Source of the DNA: Dillenia suffruticosa
Taxonomy: Eukaryota > Streptophyta > Magnoliopsida > Dilleniales > Dilleniaceae
Assembly (NCBI GenBank): GCA_033439265.1
Contig: JAVTVX010000001.1
Coordinates: 19,982,608 to 20,046,607 of the forward strand
Reading direction: 5' to 3'
Length of the DNA stretch: 64,000 bases
Below, one piece after another: positions 47,149 to 58,485 of this stretch. How positions within the stretch are numbered: position 1 is the stretch's first letter; every line of letters starts with the position of its first letter. Position numbers and translations under genes: made by a program. The notes under the pieces are model-generated. The model searched no databases. It was not told the DNA's origin and saw only the letters and a program-made list of their open reading frames with translations.

Positions 47149-49380
47149 TTTGAATTAACAGGTTTGATTCTGCCTCAATTGCTGTTACAAAGTGCTGAAT
47201 GTGTTACAATTTAAACCAAGCCAGCAGTACAAATACTTTATATATATATATATATGTATGGGATAGGTAAATAAGAATTTATAAATCAAACATATTAAAC
47301 ACAATGCAAGTATATATTCCCTTGAGACACAAAATCCATGTCTCTAGAAAGAACAAGGAATGACCTAGTGATCTTCCCCCCCTCAATTTTCCATTTATTC
47401 CTCTTTTAAAGGGGGTTATTGTCATTGTTGTGTACCGAACTGAATTATTTCTTCTAGTAAGCTGTTTCGATGACCGTCCTAATTAGTTTTGTCATGTCTT
47501 TCCTTCTTGTTTTGACCATCATGCCCTTTTCCTCATTTGTTATTGTAACCTTTGTCTTTGTTTGCACCGTGACATGTATGTATCAATTAACTAAAGATGG
47601 CCTAATCATCTGGACCTATAATCTAGCAGTATTTGGCTAGAAATCACCTCCACTATTCCTCAAGTTGGTCCTCTTTTGTGTCTGTATGTGTTTGTATCCT
47701 GTGCACCAGTCCTAGGAAAGACCTTATGCCTGTTTGGTCTCCGGTAGATTACATGGACTGATCAAGCTAATGGTAGCTGATTTTCTGAAAGTAGAGGTTT
47801 GAAATTGTGGACGACTGAGTCCCTATGGTTCCTTTGTTGTGACTTTGAACTCTTTTGGAGTGTATTCATTAAGAAAAATGATATGGGGCTTATGATGTTA
47901 TCCATGTAGATATGTTCTTGTGTTTTATCATAACGTAAATTTTTGCGCAATGGATGTCATGCACTTAATGGAGATGTTAGCCAAATCAATTTATGTTGCT
48001 CTATTCTCCCATCTTTTTATAATAATATGGTACAAAGTTTAAGACTTATCTTCTTTTACTGGATAAAGGCTTTAACAATAAAAGGGAAGCCAAGGTTTTG
48101 TCTAATTGTATTGTGGTTTCAAATTATATTCTGTATTTGGTTGAATTTGAAACAATGGAATTTTTAGAATTGGGGTATTCAATTCTCTCTTCTTGCCGTT
48201 CAGTTTATGTTTTTTGGCAGGGGCTATTGAAAGGCTATGAGTAGATATCAAGAGGGATGCGAAAACCTTTTTGTATATTCTCTCCCTGTTCTTGTTCTTT
48301 CTTCCTTATAAAATTCTGCTATTTTTTTCCCTTCTAGGTTATTTTTCAGACCCCGTTTGCTTGTTATGGTGGCATGCAAGCGTTGACCTCTCTATTCCAT
48401 GCCCACCTCACCTATGTCATGATCTCATCTGTAGACTTCTGCTTGTGTGAAATATGACTAAATTATTCAAGTTACTGGCAACCAGCTTTTTGGACTAGTC
48501 ATGTGTACCCCATATGATTTCATCAAATGTGACCCTTACAGCCCCCCCCCCCCCCCCTTCTATTTGTATCTGAAGGTGGTGTGACAAACTAATTGCAAAT
48601 AAATTTTTGTTTCCCCTTCTGGATCTCACGAAATCCTGAGGAAATTTCATAAATTAAATTCTGGTTTTCCTTTGCACCGTTTACTTTCCTATTGTTCTCC
48701 ATCTTCATGATTCTCATAAATTATTGTTGTCGGTTATGGGGAAGAGAATTGTCACATTTGTAGTTAGCTAACGAAAACTTCAACCCCCTCATTCTATAGC
48801 TTTTTTGAGTAAAAGTTGAAAGTTGAAAACTAGGACGTCATTTCGTTCTGAGGCTACATACTATTCTGCACTGCATCTTTTGCTAGTCACATACATTATT
48901 TTTTGTTTTTTCATGTTATATCTAGAGCTTTGATTACTAAATTTTTCATCCTCTATTTTAGGAACATAGGAGCCTCTAGAAGGCTGCATAATGTGGTTGA
49001 GGGTGCAATAAAGTTAATTGGGACTCGGGGAGGCAGTAAGGGTGCATGAATTCCCTCATGGAAAACAATACAAGCAGCATTTACCTCATCATCCTTTTTA
49101 AGACTCGAGATGCTGGAAACCTACAGGAACTTGGAAAGGAACTGGGGAGTCATTCCCTCATTTGTGTTTTGTACATCATTCCATATTTTGTGTATATAAC
49201 AACTGAACTGGCTTGTATCTGTCTTATTGGATTGCGCCGAGTCCCCCTCGATTAACCCGTAGACCATAGCAGAGGCTTTGTTTCTTGTATGTTGTTCTTT
49301 AGTACATTTGAGTTGTATTTCTTGTTTCAATCAAGATAATCCCCGTTTTGTAGTTAACCGATGGCATGTAGGTCTAATAG
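47149..49380. other. 3' flank of the tubby-like gene
   Basis: No second gene is supported. The sequence is T-rich and less AT-biased than other spacers, so it may include a long 3' untranslated region. GAACATAGGAGCCTCTAGAA at 48961 follows an acceptor-like TTTTAG, and an AATAAAG signal is at 49009, so a 3'-UTR intron is possible but unproven. A (TA)n run is at 47238-47254 and a C16 tract at 48542-48557. Confidence 0.4.
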
Positions 49381-49384
49381 CAAC

Positions 49385-49606
49385 AACCTGTGAGTCTAGT
49401 GGTATGGTATTAGATTTTTTTAATTAAAATCTCAAATTCGAGTGTTAATAGAAAAACATGCATCGGAGAGTCGGTCCTTAAATTAGGTTCTATAGTTGGT
49501 TAAATCGAAATTAGGTTCTATAGTTGGTTAAATCGGATCAGTCGGATTAGGTTCTATAGTTGGTTAAATCGGATCAGTCGGATTTTTAAATATTGGTGGT
49601 CAAAAT
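49385..49606 (+). repeat. SINE family B copy with an internal triplication
   Basis: The head TGAGTCTAGTGGTATGGTAT and CAAATTCGAGTGTTAATAG (B box) lead into CGGAGAGTCGGTCCTTAAAT. The next segment, ATTAGGTTCTATAGTTGGTT plus AAATCG and GATCAGTCGG, is then repeated three times (49482-49509, 49510-49545, 49546-49581; 28, 36 and 36 bases) before the TTTTTAAATATTGGTGGTCA end. The repeats are nearly identical, so the expansion is recent relative to the SINE. Confidence 0.7.
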
Positions 49607-50279
49607 CAAGAAAACTTTTTGAAACGGGCATTTGATCTCAGTTTCATATCCTCTCTTTGTTGTTCCAACGGTAGAATGATGTGTACTGGCGTCTGGTTTC
49701 ATTTTCATGGGTTCCGGCTTGTGCATTCCACAGGCTGCCTAATTTCTCTTAGAAAACGATTGTCCCATATTCCTTCCCAAAAAATTATACCTCCTTTCTT
49801 TTTTCCTTTTAGTGGACCATTGGCTCTACGTACAGGGAAGGAAAATATGATATTTTGAATGCTGAGTTGGTGACGGGAAACGACCCTGATACCACTTGGC
49901 CATGGCCGGTGGTATTATGTCCCATCTTTGCAAAATGCTGCGATCGAATCTTTTTCTCAGAATGTAAAACAATGCGAGTAATGCTCTTAATATTTTATGG
50001 GTATTTTCTTTTTATCTCAAAATTGCAATAATCACGATTCTGGAGTTTCCTTCAATTATTAGGTTATTAATTCTGAATGTCTAGGCATTAAGCAACCCAT
50101 TGCTTGAAAACTCTTGCTAGATTTATGGAGTAGTTTCTCCAAGTCAATAGCTACCGTAAGATTTCCTTGATCATTTCTTAATCAATATTTCTTGCAGCAC
50201 ACTCGTGAGTTTAACGCCATCAAAGTTCTGCAACCAAAAAAAAAAATGCCATCAAAGTTCAATTTGCAATATAAGCTAT

Positions 50280-50395
50280 AATCCCCCGTTGGGAGACCCG
50301 TCCTCTAAAAAAGAGCCATTGTAACTGTCGGTCTGGATTAATCGAGACAAAATCCCAAATATCGGACGGTTTTCAAGACATGATACCAAAAAAAA
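50280..50395 (+). repeat. SINE family A, forward copy, 5' truncated
   Basis: ATCCCCCGTTGGGAGACCCG, GGATTAATCGAGACAAAATC, CCAAATATCGGACGGTTTTC and ATGATACCAAAAAAAATAGA match the body and 3' end of the family A copies at 11911-12125 and 39448-39650 read on the other strand. The tRNA head is missing. Confidence 0.6.
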
Positions 50396-51006
50396 TAGAT
50401 GGGAATGGAAAAACAAGGCGGTGGCAGGGTCATCCCCCTATAGGTTTCACGGTACTCAGATCAGATTTAATTCGATTAAAATTGGATACTGGTTGGTTGG
50501 TAATAGATACACTTAAAAAAAATTGAATTAATATATCATGGCCCAGGAGAGTTACGTGGCCCAATAAGCTCAGACGCCATTTAAAAAGGCTTCGGAACTT
50601 GGTGGGCTTGGTGCTAGAATCATGGTCTTATTCAGAAGGCCCAAGTAGGCCCACAACTTTATACAAGCCTCTGTTAAACCTATGCCATTACAGATTGGGC
50701 CTGGCCCTAATATGATGCAGGCCATTCTTTTGGTCTGTAAATTCTTTTGGCCACCGTGACATGTCCCATCCAAAAATAATAATAATAATAAATAAATAAC
50801 TCCAAATCCGAACCGATCCAAAGAAGAATACCCCTCATAGAGAGAGGCAATTTACAATCCTTTACTGCTGCATAACATAGCACTAGAGAGCAGAGACTAG
50901 GGCTACATAATAACCATAGTGTACAGGCCGTAGCTTTGTTCTCTTGTACAACCTAACCATATAATCTCTATAATTATCATATTTACATGGTCCTTGCTGA
51001 ACCAAA

Positions 51007-54000
51007 CTAAGATTTCTGCAATCCAAAGTTGAGGCGTCGCATTGATCTGAAAGACTCTGCACCCTTGAGATCATCCGAACCCAGTTCTGGTTGATCAAGA
51101 CTTGTAACCAACTTGGTAAATGAAGGAAAGTACTGCGAGGAGAAAAATTCAGCACCCATTCTCTGGAAAGTGAATGAATTCAACCCTTCATTATCATTGA
51201 CCAGGTTCTTCTTGATCTGTTCGAGACCACTAGGATCTCCAGAAACCAATGTGTTCTGACCACAAACCTCTACACCATGCTTCCTGCAAGCTTGCTTGAT
51301 TTCTGCAAGCAACAATTCAGGGCTGGAGAGAGACTCCTGAGGCTGAGATTCATCAGAGAGGTCCAGGCCAGGCACAATCATTTTGCAGGAGTTCCTTGCA
51401 AACATCTCTGCAATGGCTTCATAACCATTGTGGTTGATTGTGTTGTAGATGCCAGCCGTTAACTCAGAAGGATGGGATCGGGTCTTATACCAGGAGTGCA
51501 AGAGAGGGATTTTTCCGGACAATGTGACAGAGGTGTCACTGAAAACAGAAGAGGCAAGTGAAAGGATGCGATCTCCATGTGATATGAGCTGGCTCGAGTA
51601 CCAGCTAAGGAAGAAGTTGCCATATGGAGTTTCCCATGATCCTCCATGCTCCCTGAAGAAGTTGCTGGCCATCGGAGATTGATCATATTTGGGGGTATCA
51701 TGAGGCCCGGATAGTCCCCAATAAGGATTTCCCCTTGCTTCAGCATATTGCTTGAGAATAGCCAACATATTCCCATCATAGCACTGGAACTCGCCAACAC
51801 TGAAACTTTGGCTACTTTTGGCAGGATAAGATGGGTAACGAAGCTCGCCATTTGGTCCTAGACTCATTGAAACATCCTGTATTACAATAAAATTAAATAA
51901 GTGACAGTTCAATCATAAGTCTCAAGGACCAAAAATGTAATTCAAAATCAGAACCTCTTACCATTATTGTGGAGCCCATGAAGTCTGAGAATGCACTATT
52001 GAAGCTCTCACAAAATTGTTGGTAAACTTGGATGGGGCTTTTCCCATTAAGAACGGGAAGATCATCAACTGCTAGGGATATGCAATCCTTGTACTGCTGG
52101 CCAGACCTGTCTTTGAAGAATGTGGCAGGTTGGGTTTCTCCGATCTGCATTACCCATTCAGGGAGAGGAATTTGTGGTTGTCTGGATGCATGAAAACAAA
52201 GTGAAACTTGGAGCTTCAAACCCACTTTTGCGACCATCTCAACAAGAGCGCGATAGCCAGACCATTCATAACTCCCCATGGCTTCTTTCTCTACTACTCC
52301 CCACCAGATAGGAAGCTCTACACCTTCCAAACCCAACATCTTGAGAGCCTTTATTCCTGCTGCTATTGCTCTAGAATTGTTTATAGTTTTGCCATCAGAA
52401 ACAGCATCCAAGGGAAAACCAACAAATAGTTTTACACCATTAGCCTGCTGCAAGAAAACGACTGCAAATAAGAATTGCAATTCAATAACCTCCTATAAGT
52501 TTGATCACACCATGGCTGAAAAATTAAGAAACATAAGACCCATGCAAAAAGAATGCTCATAAACATACTGTCCATTGAAAACAGAAAGTAGACAAATAAA
52601 GCTCATGTCTCTCACTTAAATGGTGGGCCAAAACTACAGTATTGCATATACAAAGGCATGATGCAGCAAGACCAAGAAGCTCAATTATCTCCTTAGTTAT
52701 TCACACCAAGGACAAGGTTAGACATGAAACATGCACACACAAACCTCACGTGGGTGTATCACTTGCTAGGACAAGGTCAAAAGTGCAACAAGAATGGCTT
52801 TATGCATAGATAGATGAACAAAGTATCATGTATGTCTAATTATTCCGTTGACTTACAACATTTGCACTATGACATTTGCATTCCGGGTCATGCCCAATTA
52901 AGCAAAATAACTACACCTTATATCCTTCTCAATCCACGCATGTAGCCACTTGGTACAACATTTTTCTTTTTCCCAATGACAACAAAATTCTTAGGAATGG
53001 AGTCTCATTGTAGTACTGCCCATCCACCCATGATATGAGCCACCAACATTGCCAAAAGCAGTTCCGTCTGGAGTTCTTTTATATTCCATTCCATGAAAGG
53101 TACTCGTCCCTCTCTATTTATTATCAAGATCGATGGTATGGTGCTATATAACACAAGTGAAATTTCATGAAATTCCGGTGACAACTAGCGGTTTCCTTCT
53201 GATGATTAGTAATGTTTTCAATAATATATGAAGTTACCCAAAAAATTTCACTATTTTGTCTCAGTTACCTTACAAAGAAACGAGATTCTATGATGCCTAA
53301 ACCTATTTTAATCCAATTTCAATTTCCAAAATGACAAAAGAAGATTTAAAATCAGAATGACAACCCAAAGAGCAACAAGTCCCATTCTCCACAAAGTTTT
53401 GATTCTTGTCAGGACAATACAATTATGTAATTCACAGGTGAAAACAGGGCCGAAGGGAAGGGTGCGCAGGGGGTGCAGGCCCCCCCCCCCCGGGGGGAAA
53501 TTTTCAGACAAAATATCTAATGTTTAATTTCTAAAATTATAATCCAAAATGATGTTTCCTCCGCTAAAAATTATTAACACTTGTCCACTAAAATCATGTC
53601 CCAAATGGTCATTGCATTTCATCCCTACATAAATTTCTGGAATTCAACAATTCAAAACAATGCTTGTAAAATAAATTTCTATAAATAGAGAAAAATGCAA
53701 AAAATTTGATGAAAACTAGCATTATCCTAAACCTAATTCATGTCGTTGTCGTTTTTCTTTTCTTTTGTTTTCCTTTTATTTTATTTTTTACGGTAATTTG
53801 ACCCTTCAATACCTAGCAACCACCAATCACGTATAAATACAGATAATACTCCACCAGCCAATATTTAAAAAACCTGAGAAGATTAAAAAAAGAAACATAG
53901 AAAGAAAACAAAGTAGCATCAAATGAAACACAAATTAGAACATGTCAAGAATCAAGAAACATAAAACATATGAAAACGTAGAAAATAGTGTACAAGAAAA

Positions 54001-54260
54001 AAAAAATCACTAACCGATCTAGATCCTGCGCAACAAGGCCTAGCTGTGTCTGAATCGACAGCTTTGGACCGAATCGAAGTCTTCGACACTAACCTAATTC
54101 CAGCCTTTGAACATCTCTGTCTCTTCCAACCAAAGAACAGTCTGTTCTTGGTGGGAAGGATCCTACGCTTAAGATCACAAAACCCTAATTCGGACCTCAC
54201 AATCTTGTTCGCCGAGGAAGAGGAACAAGAAGTAGAACGTCCAATCACTGACACCGCCAT
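51007..54260 (-). CDS. BAM9: Inactive beta-amylase 9-like protein, plastid-type
   Basis: Three coding exons on the minus strand: 54260-54015, 52447-51962 and 51876-51007, joining in frame to 533 residues (Arabidopsis BAM9 has about this length). Residues 1-82 look like a transit peptide (MAVSVIGRSTSCSSSSANKI). The rest is a glycoside hydrolase 14 fold: VKLFVGFPLDAVSDG, GVELPIWWGVVEKEA, YEWSGYRALVEMVAKVGLKL. The first catalytic Glu region is kept (GPNGELRYPSYP, Glu 255). However, the substrate-loop GGNVGD of active enzymes is missing (SLCFHASRQPQIPLPEWV). The second catalytic Glu segment (CLEM in active enzymes) reads GLDLSDE, i.e. Asp near 416. It should therefore not hydrolyse starch, in line with BAM9's known role as a non-catalytic regulator of leaf starch. 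The acceptor CAG at exon 2 is repeated, so one Gln may be variable. Confidence 0.93.
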
Positions 54261-54512
54261 TTCTAGAAAATCAAAACACCTTAATATTCGCTCAGATCTG
54301 AATAGGAATAGATCTAAAATCCAAATCCGAGAGACAAGAATTGAAAATAAACGGAGAAATGAAGACGGAGAAGAAGGGAATGCGTTTGCACCGAATTTAT
54401 AGAGAGAGGAGAGAGAAAGAGGATGGAGAGAGGTGAAGGAGGATCGTGTAAGTCTTCGTTTCTCTCATCTATTGGAGTAGAGAAGGGAAAAAGTGTTTTT
54501 GAAACCGTTTGC

Positions 54513-54518
54513 CACGTG
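54513..54518. promoter_or_regulatory. G-box upstream of the BAM9-like gene
   Basis: GCCACGTGTTACC lies about 255 bases upstream of the BAM9-like ATG, just before a CT/GA-rich leader. Palindromic CACGTG binds bZIP and bHLH (PIF) factors. Diurnal or sugar-linked control would fit BAM9 but is inferred. Confidence 0.45.
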
Positions 54519-54961
54519 TTACCAAACTTTCATGTTTCGATGGTGCGCTGTGCTCCTTATCTTCTGTGAATAGGAAAATAAGATTAATCACATAAAATTT
54601 AAATATCAATTAATGTTAAGAGAAATCTACTTAAAAAAAAGAGTTTATCATGTGTTTCTCTCTGAGACCAACTTCATGTTGAAAAAAAAAATTGTTATGA
54701 AATATTCTATTAGAAAGGAATTCCTTATTGTTTTTGAACAAAAAGACTTTTTTCTCTCTTATGTTTCTTGGATGCTGGTAATATGTTACGAAATATTTTA
54801 AGAAAAAATAATGTAAAAAAATCTAAATTACTGAAAAATTTTGAATATTATAAAGAAATTAAGATAATAAGATTTCATTTCATTTATAAAAAAATGATGT
54901 ACAAATGAGTTTTAAAGGGTATTATTTATAGATGTTGAAAAAGGTAATGAGTCAATATCCA

Positions 54962-55220
54962 AAACTATGATATACTAACACGTGGTATGAGCTTTGGATA
55001 AGTCAGCATCGAGGATCATGATGTGTTGACACATGACAGAAGTCTCGAGAGAGTCAACACTTAAAATTAGGATGTTGACGTACCGACACATGACATGAGT
55101 TTTGGATAAGTCAGCACCTAGGGTCGTGATGTGTTGACACGTGACAGGAGTCTTAAGAGAGTCAACACTTAAAATTAAGATGTGTTGACTTGTGATAGGA
55201 GTTTTGAGCGAGTTAATAAT
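54962..55220. repeat. Minisatellite with G-box and W-box motifs, five units
   Basis: Units of about 51-57 bases repeat: GATGTGTTGACACATGACAG, AAGTCTCGAGAGAGTCAACA, CTTAAAATTAG, then GACGTACCGACACATGACAT, GAGTTTTGGATAAGTCAGCA and so on. Copies begin near 54966, 55018, 55070, 55126 and 55177. Many units contain TTGAC (W-box core), and two hold ACACGTG (54978 region and 55137 region). Alternate units are more alike, so an original pair was probably duplicated. Confidence 0.7.
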
Positions 55221-55789
55221 AGAGTGAATTGAATGATGATATGTGTCTTATAAGTTATCACATATGATAGAGTGAAAACACGTATACAAACACACAAACA
55301 CGTGTTAATATATGACAACACGTGTTTTGAAAATATGTCCAATAATGGATATCCACGACCCTTCGAGATCCATGACAAAAATGTTTTTTAATGTCTTCTT
55401 TTTCAAAATGGATTGACAGCCACGTGTCAATCATCTACTCCCTGTGCTTTCTGTCTAAGGAAATTTCAGCGGAGAGGATTTGGATTTGGAATTCGGTGTC
55501 CTTGCTCCGATATGGAATGATTGTCCTACGTTATGTCATTATTAAAATGTGAATTAAATAGCATGAAATGAGTTAAAAAGGAAAATTTTAAATAGTTGCG
55601 TGAACCAATAAAAAGTTAAAACATTTTAATTTTGAATAATTTTAAAATTAAAGAAAATAAATATATTGAAATAAACTCATTTGATTTCTGGGTATTGTTC
55701 TAAATTTTTTGGCTCAGCTAATAATAATAATAATAATGTGTAGTAAAACTATTTTTAAGATAAATTTAATAAATTATTTATTTTTATTA

Positions 55790-56110
55790 TATTATAATAA
55801 TAAAAATAAAAACAATAACAATTAAACTTTTATCTCATGAGATCGACTATATAAATTCTTTTATATCATTGTATTTATTTTATATTGTATATTTACATAT
55901 ATAATTATTTTTTTATACGATAACAATAATTATACTTTTATTTTATTAAATGGAATTAACAATATGGATATTTCAATTCTATTATATTATATTTTGTATA
56001 ATATTTTTATCTATATTTAAATAATTAATATTATTTTTTATCATCGTCATTCAAGTTTTCATAGATTTTTCTATTTCTTGATTAATATGAGTATTTGTTA
56101 TAGGATCGAA
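55790..56110 (-). repeat. 3' end of the RTE-like LINE, reverse fragment
   Basis: On the minus strand: ACTTGAATGACGATGATAAA, then ATTAATTATTTAAATATAG and AAAATATTATACAAAATATA. This parallels 24340-24400, where the last ORF2 codons lie. After it come GTTAATTCCATTTAATAAAA, TTATCGTATAAAAAAATAAT and TTTATATAGTCGATCTCATG then AGATAAAAGTTTAATTGTTA. The order equals that of 24340-24600, including the dimeric tail. Confidence 0.55.
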
Positions 56111-57186
56111 CCACCTAACTAGAGTCTGTATGGGTCAATAAAATACAAGGAAACAATAATTTTATCTTAATTCAATTTTATAAGTGTCAATATCGAACAG
56201 TGACACAATGAAAGATGAGCTTTTTTCTTTGAGGGGAAACAATAAAACACACGAGTAATAAACGCTAGGAAGATTTGTTTAGTTTATAGGAAGAGATAGC
56301 ACTCCCTAATGTAGCTTATAAGAGATTTATGATGTCTTAGTTTACCATACAATGGGAATAGTGTCTCTGTAGGGACGCCCGATAAAAAATTATTATCCAA
56401 ATATTTTTTTTGAAATACTATAGTTAGACTTTTGAAAGACTCCTGAGTATGGTAAATAATTCATGTTCGAATGTCTTTTCTGAAATCTCATATTCGAACT
56501 TTCATAAATGTATATATTTTGATAATTTTTAAGATCCGTATTACTTGGAAAAAAAAAATTAATGGGAATGATGCTTGCTTATTTCAATTTTCTTCTCTTG
56601 ATTTTCGTAATTAGAAATTTTCTATGAAGACCATGTGGCTTGCATGAATGAGAACCCTTGTGCGAAAGAGAGTCCGTGAAACACCGAGCAATGCTAATAG
56701 CCGTTAGTGGCCCGTTCCTCTGGCGTCAATTTAGTAGGGTTCGCACGATGGTCCTCGTCGATCTTTGCGAAGATCCAAATAGCTTTAGGGGTTATCGACT
56801 AATAATTATGGTAGAAATAATGATGCCAAAATAGTATTATTTCTATAAACAAAGATCCACGAATACCATCAAGCAAGCTATTTCAATTGTCCAATTTAAT
56901 CATGAGCAAAGGACAAAAGACACATAAGACCTCAAGTGTTACAAGAAGATCAAGATACCCGTACCATCATCCATGGCAACTAGCACGAATCCATATCCAA
57001 AGTCATGGGATAGAGATTACCCAAAATGGCAAAAAGTAATCCAAAAAAAAAAAAAAAAGGAGAAAAGGATAGGAGTTGTTCTCAAGTTATTTTGGTTACC
57101 AAGAAAGTGTTATACACTCAGTAATGCCATCCCTTAGCTATAAAAAGAGGGGAACCTGAAGAAGACAAGAAGTAATTTTGGGATCC

Positions 57187-57862
57187 CTACGGAGGGCCCG
57201 GCGGGCCGCCTGGAGGTCCTCCTGGTCCTAGTGGGCCGCCAGGTGGCCCAAAAGGACCTCCTGGAGGGCCAAGTGGACCTGGTGGTCCAAGTGGACCTGG
57301 TGGTCCAAGTGGCCCACCTGGAGGCCCAAGTGGCCCTGGAGGACCACCAAAGCAATCTTGCAGCAACCAGCAGCAGCACAAGAAGTGGAAGCTGCAGTGC
57401 AGAGGACAAAAAATAAAACTATGGTTAGTCTTATGTGAAAATACACTTGCTCCATTACAAGTAAAATAGTTTAAAAAAAACTTTTTGCATGTGACTCCAG
57501 TCAATATAAAATCAAAGCAATTTTCAGAAAATGGCTTTTGAATCTTTTTTTCAGAAAACTCATAATGAAATTAAAGGAAGTTCTCACCAAGATGATATGC
57601 CAGTGCACAAGCCATTAAAGAAATTGCCAATAGGCCCGGGCCAAGGAGCCGGCCCAGGCCCAGGAGGACCCCAACCAGGTCCAGGTCCAGGCCCAGGAAC
57701 CCCAGGTCCTCCCCACGCAGGTCCGGGTCCTCCAGGTCCAGGCCCCCCGGGTCCTCCCCAGCCAGGCCCCGGTCCTCCAGGTCCAGGCCCTCCGGGTCCT
57801 CCCCAGCCAGGTCCAGGTCCTCCAGGACCACCAGTTCCCCCAGGTCCACCAGGTGGTCTCAT
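57187..57862 (-). CDS. Gly/Pro-rich protein with a Cys-rich CCC core, two exons
   Basis: Two coding exons on the minus strand: 57862-57588 and 57391-57187, with a GTGAGA donor and TGCAG acceptor, joining in frame to 159 residues. Exon 1 encodes MRPPGGPGGTGGPGGPGPGW and WGGPGGPGPG repeats, ending GNFFNGLCTGISS. The splice creates a Cys, giving GISSCFHFLCCCWLLQDCFG, a hydrophobic Cys-rich core. Exon 2 continues in collagen-like triplets (GPPGPLGPPGGPLGPPGPLG) to a TAG. Plants carry a family of small Gly/Pro-rich proteins with this SSCFYxLCCCxLLQDCFG core; its function is unknown to me. The Cys cluster could be palmitoylated or membrane-associated (inference). The intact splice and core favour this strand over the 112-codon antisense frame at 57531-57869. 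Confidence 0.82.
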
Positions 57863-58442
57863 ATTTTAGCCGCTACACAAACTCCACAGCCACCAGAGAA
57901 ATGACGAGCTAGAGCACTTCCAAAGCAATATAGAGCAATATAAACCAAATTTCTGTTTTAACCAAGGTCTCGATAGAAAAACAGAGAATTTACCTTAAAT
58001 TGAATCACATAATAGTTGAATCAAATTAATCGGTTAAACCCGAATGACAGTGTTCAAGTTAAAAGAAAAAAGAATAAAGCAATGAGCAGCGAAGGTCTAG
58101 AGAGAGTGAGAGAGAGAGAATGGAGGAACTAGTTGTAGATGAGGGTGGGTCGGTTGCTTATATAGTGTTTTGGTGGGTGGGTTTATGGGGTTTGTCACAC
58201 CTGGAAGTTCTTAGAATGTAAACTTAAAAAATGTACACGTCAAAGCTTTTCTACAATGTTCTATGCTTACAACAGGATAGAAGGCAAGGCGGTGTCGGTA
58301 TCATCATCTTAGTAGCTAAATCGGCCTTTCAAACCCTTCTGCAAGTTTCAACCATTCAACCTACCCTTCTTGTGTTTTGACTCCCTTGGTCTATGCGCCT
58401 GCCTTTCTTTTCCAACCTTTCATCACCAACCCCAAAAGGCAC

Positions 58443-58485
<43 letters not shown>

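Larger units (their letters stand above)
54262..57180. other. Intergenic stretch between BAM9 and the Gly/Pro-rich gene
   Basis: After the BAM9 promoter this region is AT-rich. It holds a minisatellite at 54962-55220 and a reverse LINE tail at 55790-56110. No gene is supported. Confidence 0.55.

Noticed and set aside
53480-53497. C12-G6 palindrome-like junction as a regulatory hairpin
   Set aside because: It sits in a BAM9 intron with no other signal, and homopolymer junctions of this kind may be sequencing artefacts.
57531-57869. 112-codon Pro-rich frame on the + strand (Pro-Gly repeats)
   Set aside because: It is the mirror of exon 1 of the minus-strand Gly/Pro-rich gene, which has a proper splice, a Cys core and a TATA box.
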